64,000 bases of DNA from Phlyctochytrium arcticum (lineage: Eukaryota > Chytridiomycota > Chytridiomycetes > Chytridiales > Chytridiaceae). The stretch is taken from NCBI GenBank assembly GCA_025602905.1, contig JAHLKI010000033.1, positions 1 to 64,000 of the forward strand, read 5' to 3'. The translations under genes and the position numbers were made by a program. This document shows positions 20,670-34,274 of the stretch, one piece after another (within the stretch, counting starts at the first letter, position 1; each line of letters begins with the position of its first letter). The notes beneath the pieces are model-generated. The model saw nothing but the letters and a program-made list of their open reading frames with translations. It was not told where the DNA came from and ran no database searches.

Positions 20670-21297
20670 GACACTTCGAAAACCTTTATTGCTTGATGCG
20701 TACGGCGTACTATTATTGTTTTGTTTTTTTTGGAGACTTATTTGTTTTTTCTGTTACTCTTATATACTCATGATATAGCTTGTTATTTTAGTTATAGTCT
20801 TTTGTCTTTCATTCTTATCTTCATCTGTTGATTATTGTAGTTTGCAAAATCATATTGCTGTTAGTGGACAATCATTTCTTGTTTTGTTTGACTTTGTAGT
20901 TTGCAAATCATATGATATTGATGTCGTGAAGTATTTGCAGGATGCCTTCTGTTCGTCAGTGAACCGACTTGCTTTGTTTGAATTTGTTTCAGGCGAGGCT
21001 GGTACTGTATCTGATCTCACTTCCCGACTTGTACGGATGATGCGGCTAAAGGACATCGAAACGGTTGCGGATCAAGAGTAAATCAAAATATGCTATTGAA
21101 ATAAATAAAAGGAGACTCTATGTACAAAAAGAGCTACTGTAGCAACTAGAATAGAAAAACATTTAACAAAATTAGTGAACATAAATCTATGGATGAAGGA
21201 CGTTTGCGCTTGCTTGCGCATTGTGGTGCCGAAACACACACTGGATAAATAACTACATTGCTCCCTTCAAAATCTCCCGACGGATGACATCCGATCT
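20670..21297. other. Convergent 3' region between chitin synthase and DED1 genes
   Basis: T-rich 3' flank of the chitin synthase gene. A 79-codon plus-strand frame (20842-21081) has no recognisable domain. The words gtagtttgcaaa(a)tcatat occur twice (about 20836 and 20897). I do not call a gene. Confidence 0.4.
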
Positions 21298-23310
<2,013 letters not shown>

Positions 23311-23443
23311 AATGCAGGTTTTTTTAGAAGCAGTAGGTGTTGTGTTTGCGTAAAAGTTTTACTTGAATGCCCAAAAGATACTCGGGTTGGCGGCTGCCCA
23401 AACCAAAGCGGGGCTCAAAATCTGAGACTGTGCCACTCAAAAG

Positions 23444-24690
23444 ATGCGCATCAAGACCTCAGAGTTTCCTCATCTTCCCAATCCTGATCTTAATGCTGCA
23501 AGACCAGTGAAACTCCTACAACTTAGCCTTCCACCGACAATCGGAGGGTGCTTGGTCAAAGTGGTCGGTCGCCTGGCCGTTCGCAGTTTAGCCCGATCTA
23601 CAACCTTGCGGACAACAGCACTTGCTAAAATTGGACTTCCCCGCACAGAATTGACGCACGGACGTCAGTTTTGGATCAGATGCAGCCGTCAATGGAAGCA
23701 ATTGCAGTATATAGGCTGCCTACGATCAGCCCATTCCGGATGGTTGTTCACGAGCTCGAAGAAAGTTGGAACGTCGATGGGTTGGCTGTCACAGAGGTGT
23801 ACTACAGTACAGTACTACCTACGGCATGAGAGAGCTCCATGGCTCACTTAATATAGACGCTGTGCTTGGTCTCATGGTCTCATGAGCTTGAAAGCAAAAG
23901 TTCTGTCCCAGGTCAGCTTCGTCTCCTTTTCTCTATGTCAAGTGTAAACATTGAAATCGTTTTGTTGCAGATCCATACTGTCTGGGCGGGCGTTTGACCC
24001 CATTAATGCCAGCACTTGGCAACGACTGGAATGAGAAAGCGGGCCGTCTTCCATCTGTTTCTCCAGACCCAAACACAACAGATTCAGAATAGTCTGAGGA
24101 ACGTGCGGTGCTCCCACTTGTTCGTACAGGTTGGATCCTTCAATACATTCTGGTCCCACCGCGACGGGACTACGAGTACCCACCCGATCCCGAGTATATC
24201 CAGTACGTTTCATTCCCGCCTGACCAATTCGGGAACGCCTGCACCGGCTATGAGGCGTTGGATCTTGTCCGGAACCGAAGAATCAAGGACGAGATGGTCG
24301 AAACCATTGACGACTTTTTTCAGTATACCCTCGCTGGTCAGCTCGTCTGTTTTCTCTATGTGCAAAGTGTGAACACTCAAATCTTTCTGATGCAGAACTA
24401 ACCGCGTTGGATCCCGAGCATCCGTTCAACCCTATGGATTCCAGCTCGTGGATAAATCACCGAGTGCGAAAAAGGGCGGTCTTTCATCTCTTTATTCAAA
24501 TTGGGTCTGCCGTAAAAAATTTCTGGAATCACCGAGATTTCCAATTGACCGAAGAATGTCTGAATTCTGGGTAATAAGGATGGAAGTCTTTGACAAGACT
24601 CTACCGAGACATCCGTGACATCATGTGTCGCAACGCCATTCCAGCTTTTAACACTCCGAACAAGATACTGATGCTGATACTGATGTAGTC
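23444..24690 (+). pseudogene. Decayed gene of an unrecognised family, paralogue 1
   Basis: Related over its length to 26360-27960. The N-terminal segment (23456-23840; NPDLNAARPVKLLQL, later PTISPFRMVVHELEESW) is frame-shifted. Two near-identical 59-nt introns follow, 23912-23970 and 24337-24395 (GTCAGCT...TGCAG). Between them an exon encodes RKRAVFHLF...FWSHRD and, in another frame, YEYPPDPEYIQYVSFPPD and DEMVETIDDFFQYTLAG. After the second intron the same motif recurs (RKRAVFHLFIQIGSAVKNFW), then a stop. A conserved tail word, LYRDIRDIMCRNAIPAF, appears at about 24600. The alternating motif suggests exon duplication inside the ancestral gene. No known domain recognised. Confidence 0.55.
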
Positions 24691-26359
24691 TCGTTTATAT
24701 TCTAAGTTTCTAATAAGTTAGTTTTTCATCTCTCCAGTATCTCGTCTCAAATGACATATATAGTGGACACACGGCGTCAAGCCGTGGGATCTGCTCCAAG
24801 CTTGGGTACTCGAGTATGATGAAGGTGCTTGATCTGACAATACTGACGACGTCTACGGGCGCACCTCATCTCCGGTGAGAGATTGGTCATTGCTGCATGC
24901 AGCCAGGGTAAGGGAGACATCTGGTTTTTGTGTACGGGAGGCTGATCCAAACTTCCAAAGGACATAGATGGATTCCGAGCAAAGAGATCCCGGATACAAC
25001 GCCGGCCCGTCCAGATATCACACAGCGTGTGTGTCGAGGTCAAGTCACTCCACCCATGACACCCAGCAACTTTTGTTAAGTGCCTTTCGTGTTTCTCGTA
25101 ATGTCCGACGCGGATGGTACCAACCGTACCGCCGTCGAAATCCCATCTCTATAAACTCTAGTGGCTAAAATCCCAACCCGCACTTTTGAGTTTCAATACT
25201 TGTAGTAGTTGCAGATAGAGTTGCATACCAACACCTATAGCCAAGCTAAACATGTTTATTTCCAGCTTAGTCTCATGAATGTTTGCGTAATCTCCTATGT
25301 AAACCCGTCCCTGGGTTTCGGCTCTCTCATTTCTGTTTCATTGCCGATATATATATAGCCGGTATCATCATAAGTCGCCTGGCGGGTTCCGGGCAAGTTT
25401 AGCAATGAGTTTTTCACCTCATTCATGTGCCCGTATACGCGAAATATCTGCAAAGTTTATTCATGAGGGTGAAGGACAATACCGTGGGAATATTCGTTGG
25501 TATGATGGGTTCTGGATTGTGGAGCAAAGCCATTACCATACCTCCACCGTTCTACCATTTTCAACGCTGTATCCATCTGGTGTCCTAGAACTCTACCCGT
25601 ATGTTGGTTGTACTTTCGAATACAAATAACGGTTTTCAAGGAATCATGGAGCCTCCCGACCAATGTGGAGCATCCACTTTCAATACTGATTGGAAGACCC
25701 GATAAAGAGGCATTGAGAACAGCTGATCTCTGCATTTCAAAACCTTGTGAATTAGAAAACTAATTCTTCCAGTTGGCCGCGCGAGAAACTCGCACAGAAA
25801 CCATTCAGTACGAGAAGACCTGAAGTACGCATTGATACACAGTATATTAAACGCATAAACACATTAATAGCACAACTTTTCATATCCATACATCACCTCT
25901 GGACCTAACTCAATCACAGTTTGTGGTATACCGATATCCGCTTCGATGCACATACCGATAGAATGAAATCTTTCATGGCCTTCCTCCAATAGTTGAAATT
26001 TTCCGCCGTCCGCGTTGTGTACAATGAATAACATTATATCCCCCGGTTGGTGGCGCCATAATATATGACTTCTTTACGGATATATTCCTTCACTGCGAAC
26101 AAGCTTTTAGCAATACAGAAGAGGGTAAAAAGCAATACCGGGCCTGAATCCGAAATACAAACCATGGTCAACGGCATTGTCGGCAAGTCTTGGGTACGGG
26201 GGACTGATGGGCCTTCCTATACGGTAGCTTGACGCGGATGCCATTGTTGCGGCGAAGGTGCAAACAAGTGGGATGCGACAAAGGCCGCCGTATAATGTGA
26301 AAGTCAAGTTGTCGAATCTGACACGCCCTGTAACTTCTGTTCAGTGTCTCCAGTGTCTC
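24691..26359. other. Accessory intergenic region, no confident gene
   Basis: Short frames only. The best is a 74-codon plus-strand ORF at 25405-25629 (MSFSPHSCARIREISAKF..., ending GCTFEYK), which could be a gene remnant but has no recognised domain. TATATATATA occurs at about 25349. Confidence 0.35.
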
Positions 26360-27960
26360 TCGTATCTCTTACAGCCAGTCTGTGGGGAAGATTGATCCGG
26401 ATGTCATCTGGGAACCGTCTGAAATTCTGTTGAACGCGGTTCTGCCGGTTCTGACCTCAGCCGCTTGATTCTTCCCCACTCCTGATTTGAATGTTGAACA
26501 CTACAAGATGCAAGGGCCGCAGCAAGGCCAATGAAACTCCTGGACCTGCCCGATGCTCAGCAAAACATCACTTTCCGGCGACGATCGGAGGTCATTTGGG
26601 CCTTTCGCACTTTGGCCCTGATCAACCTCGCGAACCTCGGCACCTGTCAAAAGTGGATTTCCTCCCATCGCATCAACAGATCCACCAGGTAGAGGCAATG
26701 GATTGCGACGTATCAGCCGCTTACGACCAGTCTTTTCCAGTCGTTTGTTTGGAAAGTTGAAGAGGTGCATGGATATACCAGCTACAGCAAGACTATTCGG
26801 CGACTTACCTTTGCACTTGCCCCGCGACAGGACTTGGAGCAGTAGAGTATCCGAGGTACACTTCGACCAAATCCTGGACGGGCCAGTTGGTCTGCTTCCC
26901 TATGCCGAGTGAATCCACCACGACACTTATTGTCTGAGCCCGCCGGAAGGATCGCCGTACCTGCTACTGAAGCGATTTGAGCAAACGAGTAGTTTGTCAC
27001 TTGTTTATCCAGATCGAATCTTCCATCAAATGTTTCTGGTTTTACCGTGATTTTGAAAAGGAACGCAAGATGATGAAGAAATCCGTTACTTGGATAGTGT
27101 GGAATGAACCTTTGGCCTCGAGAGAAACAGAAGATGCGATCCCAGGTCAGCTTGTCTCCTTTTCTTTATGCAAAGTGTAAATGCACAAATCTTTTTGTTA
27201 CAGAAATGAACGCATTTCCCGAGCCTAACTTCCACTCGGGGGGAGCCAGTACGTGGACTACCAACGACCTCAGAGAACATGCCGTGTACAACCTTTTCAT
27301 TGAGATCGGTCCATTGTGAAAAGTTTATGGGTCTACCGGGATTTCGATTGCTTGGAATAGAAGAGGCAGGAGAGAGCAAGCAACATGTTGTGGGGAATGT
27401 TTATCCAACATACGCGATATCCTCTGCCACGACGGCATTTAAGCATTCCGAACACCCACCACAGTTTACAAGATTTGTATCGTGCGATTGCCGCTGGACG
27501 TGCGATCACAAAATACATCCAACAGCTTCACCTGTTGAAGAAAGAGATGGTGCCAAGGCGGAAATCATCCGCACGATCGATAATTTCTACAATCATACTA
27601 TCCCAGGTTAGCTTGTCTGCTTTCCTCCCTGTCAAGTTTAAACACTCAAATCTTTTTGCTGCAGACTTGAATTTATTGTCCGGGCCGGAGTTGGCGGACT
27701 TTGATTTTGCCAATGCGAGTACTGGGCGAACCAACGACGTTAGGAAGCGGGCAGTCTACCAATTCTTCATCCAAATTGGGTCAATGGTCAAAACTCTTTG
27801 GGATGATTGGGACTTTCACCCACAGACTCCCAAAAACACTTGGAGGATGGAGTGGTCCATTTGAACCAGACCTTTCCGGCACATTAGGGACATCCTATGT
27901 CACGACCCGGTGACCTCGTTGGATAACCCTGGCGCCACTGACGACATTGACCTTGAGGAT
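26360..27960 (+). pseudogene. Decayed gene of an unrecognised family, paralogue 2
   Basis: Second copy of the gene at 23444-24690. Coding-like segments: SVGKIDPDVIWEPSEILLN (after a probable 3' splice site at about 26382), then KLLDLPDAQQNITFRRRSEV...IWAFRTLALINLANLG, with an in-frame TAG, and YQPLTTSLFQSFVWKVEEV. The motif KRVVCHLFIQIESSIKCFW precedes the first conserved intron (27146-27203). The exon between introns carries AVYNLFIEIG, NIRDILCHDGI and AEIIRTIDNFYNHTIPG. After the second intron (27607-27664) comes VRKRAVYQFFIQIGSMVKTLW. A word similar to FRHIRDILCHD follows a stop at about 27864. Stops and frame changes throughout. Confidence 0.55.
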
Positions 27961-28185
27961 TGACCTCTCGACGAAGCCATCACGGCGTTCTCGGGACACT
28001 GGTCAGAAATGAAGAAAAGGTTACATAAAGTTAAAGTCCCGCCCCCGATCCTGCGACCTTCCTCCGGACCTTCCTCTTGAAAATACCATTTAAAGGACGG
28101 GCGGGGTATATTCGATTCATTCTTTGCGCCTCCTGCTTGTTCCGTTCCACTCTCCTTCTCACCCTATAACCCCAGGATTATGAAC

Positions 28186-29503
28186 ATGTCACGGTTTTTT
28201 TTGTCCGGGGGTCAAATTGAGTCCGGGCAAATTTTGGTTTTATAATTGAGAACGTCAAAATCGGACTTTTATATTTGACATGACTGTGAAACTTTGTCCG
28301 CGATGTTCCCATGCGGACTAAAAAAAATACATAAATATACTAAATTCTTTAATCTATCACTGTGGTTGTCCCAAATTGCATGTTCCAGAGGGATGTGAAT
28401 GAGCTGGGGTGCTCCTAAGAGCGCTGAGATATTTCTGTTCCTCTTGATACTCAGCATCCAACACTTCAATGTTTTCCTCGCCGAACTTGCAGGGATTTGT
28501 AACAAACAGTGCCCGGATAAGGTCGCAAAAAGTTCTGATCTCTTTTACTTACTGTAAGAGAATTTACTGCCTTGTATGTGTCTGAAACCCTCTCAAAGTT
28601 TTCTACATAGTATCTGAGCCACCGCCCTGCATGAACTTTCGGGTGAGTAATCGCATAACGTTCTCAATGTTCCTGGGAATATTAACTATGCTTTTGTGAA
28701 AGGTTCTATGCACCTGTAACCCTCTCAAAATTTCTACATACTATCGGAGCCACCACCCTGCATGAACTTTCCCTCTCCCACAATGTGGCCTGGGAGAGTA
28801 ATTGCATAATGTTCTCAATGTTCCCGGGAATATTAACTACGCTTTTGGCAGAGGTTCCCACCGTTGTCATACTAAAAGCAGACACTCCGCTTGCGGCCAT
28901 GCAGGCGTCCTCCCCCAACCCAACTCAGCCAGTGCCTTCCAAAAAACTTCTGGACAAGGTTTCCCATTTTATTCCAGAGTTTTGCAACAATAGTAAGTTG
29001 GAAGTGATCACTGAAGAAAAGCGTGGGAAAAAGGACAAGTGCAAGATAGGGCAGGAAATGGCCAGAAACAACAACCACTTGGCCGAATTACTATCAATTG
29101 TCCCACTTGCCAGAAACGGCTCTTTTCATATTGGCCAAGGAGAAGAAAGTTATGGTCAAGGTTTCTAATGGTGCCAACAAAATGTTTTAAATTAGGCAAT
29201 CTGCACAGAAAAGCGCTGGTAACCTACGGTTTGTATGTTGAAGTGGTGTTCAATATTCCCGGGAACATTCATCACGTTGTACAGGTACTGTATTCTTTAG
29301 TCAACGTTATATGTACGCGTCGTTTTATCAATATCATTCTTTATATGCCTGGGATAAACATCGAGTCGAATATGACCGCACTGAAAAACGGGACGAAAAT
29401 TCCCAGGAACATGAAACATAAAAGTCGACTTTGACATTCTCAATTTTAAAACCAAAATTTGCCCGGACTCAATTTGACCCCGGGACAATTCCGTGCGTGA
29501 CAT
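28186..29503. mobile_element. TIR element of about 1.3 kb, probably non-autonomous
   Basis: Ends form inverted repeats of about 71-90 bp. The left arm 28201-28271 (ttgtccgggggtcaaattga...) matches the reverse complement of 29418-29488 with few differences, and atgtcacg / cgtgacat extends the match to 28186 and 29503. No target duplication is evident. Inside, a block of about 110-140 bp (cctctcaaa...ttctacata...ctatgctttt) is directly repeated at about 28592-28705 and 28714-28855. The word ttcc(c/t)gggaa recurs several times. A 127-codon frame (28785-29168; includes PSKKLLDKVSHFIPEF) may be a remnant ORF. No transposase recognised. Confidence 0.65.
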
Positions 29504-30651
29504 CAGATCCGCGTTGAAGGATCACTTCTAGTAAGTTGATGGTGGGATGTTACCTCTTTCGAATCCAATTCTAATCAAAAACTTCTCCCTGGGCAGGGAA
29601 CCCCGCTTAAGAGAAGCGAATTCAAGACTTACTTCGATTCATACCCCGTAACGCCAACCCAGACAGCGGTCTGTTTCCCTCCGCCCGAAAACAAGGGAAA
29701 GGATGAAGAGCGTTAAAAGCATCAGCGAACTGGAAATCGGTCAGCTTTACATGCAGATGCATGGCAACATGAACAACATATGGGATGAGTTCGATGCCAC
29801 AATCCTCCTGAGCGCTTCGGCGTCCGTTTCCACCGCCTCTACGTCCGGCCGTGCGTCCGGCCGCGCCTCGCGGACCAACAACTTAAAATTCCGACTTGTG
29901 ATGCTCACCCATATCGCGGCCACTGGAAAGCTTGCGTTGATACCCTTTACCATTCGGCAAGGCCATTTGCTGGAGGATGACCCCTCCTTCCCCGCCAACG
30001 CCGACGTGGCTAAGATTCGTCACTTCTTGTGACCAGCAAGCCCAATGACAACCCCCGGGGCCTTCATCATCACCCCTGCTCCTAGAAACTCGTACAACCC
30101 GCCCGTTCATTACATTCACCTCATGCAGTACAATTGGACTTTTGTACCCAAGCATCTTTGCATCTTCACCGATAAGGCGTCCAGTCTGCATCTGAGAATG
30201 GCAGAGGAGGAGCAATCGTCACGCCAAAGCGTGTGTAGAGGCTCTCTCAAGCTGCAACAAGCGAAATCAAACTGAAGAGAGTGCCTACTTAGCCGACTCC
30301 GGTAGCGACTCCGATGGCGAGGATGACGCAAGGCCGCAGACACCCGCCAAAGAACTGCCTGCCATACCACCATCCCACGCCGGTGAAAAGCGGAAACACA
30401 CGCCAAATCCAGATAATCAGGCTTACAAGATTCAAAAACGTCCAGACAGCAACAACGTCGACCAAAGCAACGCCGAGTGGATAGTTTCATCGTATGACAA
30501 GGACGGACACTGGATCTTGCCGGATGACAATTGGCCGGTCGATGACTTTTTTCTCCTACCATCCGATCGCGGTACTATATATGATGTGAGCGGCATCAAA
30601 CGGTGGCAGGAAAGCTGTGCTGCTGAGTTGGGTAAACTGGGCGACCCTTGA
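29504..30651 (+). pseudogene. Broken multi-segment gene of unknown function
   Basis: Coding-like sequence resumes exactly after the TIR element. It runs HQIRVEGSLL, a possible intron at about 29531-29597 (GTAAGT...GGCAG), then GTPLKRSEFKTYFDSYPVTP up to KGKDEER and a stop. A second frame follows at 29703-30032 (MKSVKSISELEIGQLYMQMH, Ser/Arg-rich centre, ending AKIRHFL), a third at 30045-30275, and a fourth, without any ATG, from about 30205 to 30651. The fourth encodes ESAYLADSGSDSDGEDD, a basic EKRKHTPNPDN stretch, HWILPDDNWPVDDFFLLPSD and a C-terminus ending ELGKLGDP. At least one stop and one frame change separate the pieces, so I read it as one degenerate gene. Family not recognised; a transposon-encoded protein is possible. 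Confidence 0.45.
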
Positions 30652-30657
30652 TCTGTA

Positions 30658-30702
30658 CTAGCGCAGACTGGGCGCAATCCAAGTGCGCCCACTCTGCGCT
30701 AG
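30658..30702. repeat. Strong hairpin: 19-bp inverted repeat with 7-nt loop
   Basis: Arms ctagcgcagactgggcgca and tgcgcccactctgcgctag pair with a single mismatch around atccaag. It lies seven bases after the stop codon of the broken ORF ending at 30651. It could be a 3' end signal or a transposon terminal hairpin; CTAG at the 3' base would fit a Helitron-like CTRR end, but no other Helitron feature is seen. Confidence 0.8.
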
Positions 30703-30744
30703 TGTTACTGTACTTTTGAACAAGAAATGTATATAAGAAATTTA

Positions 30745-31170
30745 AGACGAGCGGGGGTCATATTGTATTGTTTGTGTCAGAAATAATTTAGTCCATATGA
30801 CAAGGGATACATTTAGAACAACACGGGGGCGGGGGAGTGTGTGTAGGGGTGTACGAGGAGTATGTGTGTAGGGGTGGTCTCTTTCAAGCCTACTCGCGTG
30901 GGTAGTGTACCCGTACTGCTTTGCATTTCCGTAGATGCCGCGCTCCCGACAAATCTTGGCTAGAGAACAAAAATTAGCAATAGAAGACGAGGCGTACCGC
31001 AAACCTAAGATGTTCTTACCTCGTTGTGCCGGAAGAATTGCTCGCTCAAGTTGTCCCAGGTGTTTGCTCAAACAGGGTTTATCCCCGTCCCCGATACTCT
31101 CATCTGGATTGGGGACGCTCGTTAGAAAAGGCAGTTAAAGCGGATACGGAAAAAATGTTACCAACTTACC
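30745..31170 (-). pseudogene. Fragment of an unrecognised spliced gene
   Basis: Coding-like exon on the minus strand (TWDNLSEQFFRHNE, about 31065-31024) followed by a plausible intron 31023-30961 (GTAAGA...TCTAG) and a downstream exon reading PRFVGSAASTEM or, in another phase, KICRERGIYGNAKQYGY. Which phase is used is unclear. No start or known domain found. Low confidence that it is expressed. Confidence 0.25.
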
Positions 31171-31399
31171 ACTAGGCGCGGGTGTACTTGCTTGAAAGTA
31201 TGAAGTGGTAATGCTGGGCACCCCCGGTCCTCGCTAAGGAATCAAACCAAGTTGGTACGCGACCAAATCAATCACGCGGCACAAAGGTTAGTTACCTTCT
31301 ACTACAGCGTTGAACGGCAGCATTGCGATCAAGAGTTGACGCAAAACCAGTTGAGGCGGTTACCAGTTAACAACATGTGGTCTCAGTATGCACTGCTCA

Positions 31400-31580
31400 A
31401 AGTAGTACACACCTACACCCTCCATCTCCGATCCCAATAGTCTCACGGATACAGAGTTCCATCAAGTCTCATCGTGGCAACAGACAAAGCAAAGTCTCAG
31501 TTATACCCCAAATGGTGCAAAACCTACAACCTCCCCGTCCGATCCCAATAGTCTCACGTAGGCGGAGTTCTTGCCTCAGG
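31400..31580 (+). repeat. Direct repeat of about 50 bp, two copies about 115 bp apart
   Basis: The phrase cctacaccctccatctccgatcccaatagtctcacg(g) at about 31413-31449 recurs as cctacaacctccccgtccgatcccaatagtctcacg at about 31526-31560. No gene seen around it; 31170-32009 otherwise holds only short frames. Confidence 0.6.
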
Positions 31581-32009
31581 ATGGAGGACGCGACGCGTCG
31601 ACGCGCTTTGCTCATGCGATGTTACTGTGCCACTGTCTTGCTGCGCTCACGTTGGCTGCGCGCAACAAATTCCCAGGCAAATTCGGGTCAGAATTCGGGT
31701 CGAAAGGACAATAAACACACTGGCAAAGTTCATGCTCCCACCTAATGTCCGTCATGTTCAGGAAACCCGCTATTTTTGGGTGTCGGCAGGTGGAAATTGA
31801 ATTCAATGAGCTGATGACGCTGACTTTCCGACATTGAAGAGCGTCTACGAAATCATTCTCCGCATGCAGCTCTCATTCGATTGGTACTAGAGCAATGTCT
31901 TTGCCGCTGGAGACTCAATACTCGTACTATTCCAAATAAATTTCACGTCTGGCACCAACCATGGCGAATCGGAGTGTATATCCTTACCCCAACGTGGCAA
32001 ATATTTTTC

Positions 32010-33230
32010 TCATAGTGGCAAGGCAATTGCCAGCACCGATACCAAAGGTAGCGTTGTAAAACCGATACAATTAAGAATTACAACATTCTGGTACATAGTC
32101 AGGGTATTCACATCGCGGGTCGATATGGGAATCCCAAATCGCAAAATACTGCCCATGAAGTTGCGATCCAGATCTAGCTGATGGATAATTCGGGCTGTTC
32201 TATGGTATTGCTTCCTCCTTTTTTTGGGTGACTTCAAGTCTAAATCTTCCTCCTCGTCCAGGTCCAACCCAATCTGCTGCGTCTTCCCACGCAATCAGTA
32301 ACTAACATATGAGAAAGGGACCTCTGGTGATGGCAAAAGCAGAAGAGAAAATCTTACCTGGTCTGCAGAGTATGTGATCCCGATGAACGCGGCAAATTTG
32401 GCTCTCTTCGTGCGAAGGTCATTGCCAGCAAAAATACCAAAGTCATCGTTATAGAACATGGTCAAATCGGCGAAATTTGCCTCTGTGAGCGCGTCAAGCT
32501 CGGTGATGGTGCGGGGGAAGGTGGTGCTACGGGAGGTGGGAGGAAGGCTGCCGACGACGGGAACGGTGGGATTGAATCGAGGATCCCGGAACCCTGGCGG
32601 AGCCCAGGCGGGGCGCGCCCCCAAGCCGGCCTGCTCCTTGACAAGCGGCAACAACTCGATGAGACCACCCCGAGAGTTCCACACCAAGGCCCGGGTGTTG
32701 CGCTGCGCGGCCCGCATGGTGGCTACTTCGGTTTAGACGGCAGCGAGCTGGTTGCCCAACGCGGCGAACCTATTGTTCATATCAGTGCCCATCACGGCGA
32801 CAGTGTTGTTCAGCACGACGATCTGGTCCAGTACACTTGCTCCCCAGGTCGGAGGCGCCGCCGCGCCAGCCGCCTTGGCGCGCACCTTAGAAAGGCGCAT
32901 TTCCGCTTCCTCTTCCTCGAGTCGCGTGATGAGAGGTTGCCCACTTACCAAGCGCATGCTCTTAACTTCCCGGAGGTGGTCAGCCTCCTGCACCACATCT
33001 GCCGTGGTGACACCGGCTGCAGGTGCAATGGGAGGTAGAGGAGGAACGACGTAGTCGGGGAGAGTAGCGTGAAACGGAAGAGCCGCAATGTCATTGCCGT
33101 TGTCTACCATCTGCAAAGCAAGGGTCAGCCAAGTTACCAAGATAACATTGCCATAATCAACTGACGATTTAGCTGGTCAAGGTAATTGATGAGAACGACA
33201 AGAGTAGGAGCGTAATGGTGAACAAGACGC
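32010..33230 (-). CDS. Unrecognised spliced gene with coiled-coil segment and one in-frame stop
   Basis: Coding-like from about 33224 (HHYAPTLVVLINYLDQLNR), then after a splice acceptor at about 33114 MVDNGNDIAALPFHATLPDY. A helical, charged part follows (LREVKSMRLVSGQPLITRL, EEEEAEMRLSKVRAKAAG), then DQIVVLNNTVAVMGTDMNNR and QLAAV. An in-frame TAA (32733-32735) precedes TEVATMRAAQRNTRALVWNS; one C-to-T change from CAA would explain it. The frame then runs through a Pro-rich link to LDALTEANFADLTMFYNDDF and ITYSADQ. A probable intron begins GTAAGA (about 32355). The last exon carries an acidic stretch and a basic PKKRRK, a possible nuclear signal. A TATAAG box lies near 33350. Function unknown; it may be a pseudogene. 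Confidence 0.5.
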
Positions 33231-33239
33231 TACACGGGT

Positions 33240-34274
33240 TCGGGTAAGTACACAGCTCTGGAATCAGTAAAGAACATCAAACGTACACGACGAAATTTGA
33301 ACGCGTGTCAGTGGGGTGGAATGTGGTGAGCGGGGGAATGCGGCTCTTATAAGAGATTTGTAAGAACACGGACACACTGTGCCGCTGTTAGGAAACGACC
33401 TCTATCTTGGGCCGTTTTTGTGCAGCTTTTTACTCAATCCGAGGACAGAGGGTTTGTGATTACCGAGCTGTCAAAACCAGTTGGCCCGCAAACTCCAAAT
33501 GATGTGCCCCGTTGTTTGCTATTACCCATCCGCTGTGTCAATGAAATGACATTCCGACTTTTTAAAGATGGCCGGTGATCTTTTGTGAGGAAAGAGCGAG
33601 AAGGCCTAGATGAGCAATTATGGCTGGCGCATGGTCGTGAGCTCCGGAATGCTTTGAATCCTTGCAGCTTTTGGACTGGATCCACTGGGCAAACGCAAAC
33701 ATATGCAAGACACTAGTTGCTTCCCATTCAGAAGGATGTTTGGACTTTACTATTGGGAAACATGGTCTTGAGATCGCGAATGTCGTTCAACGCCGCCAAC
33801 GCGGTGGTTGAATTTCGAACGATGCGCTTACTCCGCTTGCTCGATCCCAGCTGAGGCACAGTCATCTTGACGATCTTCCGAGGTCAGCAGCGGCACAGTC
33901 ATGAACGGCAACTCTCTCTGACTGCCGTCGTTCGAAACCGGCGAAATCCGAGGAATTGACTGGAATTTAGGGTCGCAAAACATACTTACGGTTAAGGCAG
34001 AGCCCAGGCAAAGCCGTTGCGGGTTATGGGAGACTAAAGCCAGCGCCGTAGAACAAGGGTAGTCGACTTTATTTTGGAAATCGGCGGTGCGAAACGTGGC
34101 AGAATTTCAGTGGTCCCGGGAGGTATTCGAGTACGACTAGAGGAGAGCAGAAGAGAGCCAGGTCTTTCAGCAACATTGGACGGACATTTGCGGGAATCAG
34201 CGTCAACTCGTTTGCACCTCGCTGGGTCTACTTATTAGCAACGGTATCGGCGGAAGGATTGTATCACAGTCCCA
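33240..34274. other. Divergent intergenic region upstream of the Zn2Cys6 gene
   Basis: Contains TTATAAGAG at about 33345-33354 (possible promoter of the minus-strand gene). A 14-bp phrase, cggcacagtcat preceded by ag(c/g), recurs near 33850 and 33890. No coding region supported. Confidence 0.35.

Noticed and set aside
31400..31580. CRISPR-like array
   Set aside because: Only two imperfect copies, irregular, in a eukaryotic context.
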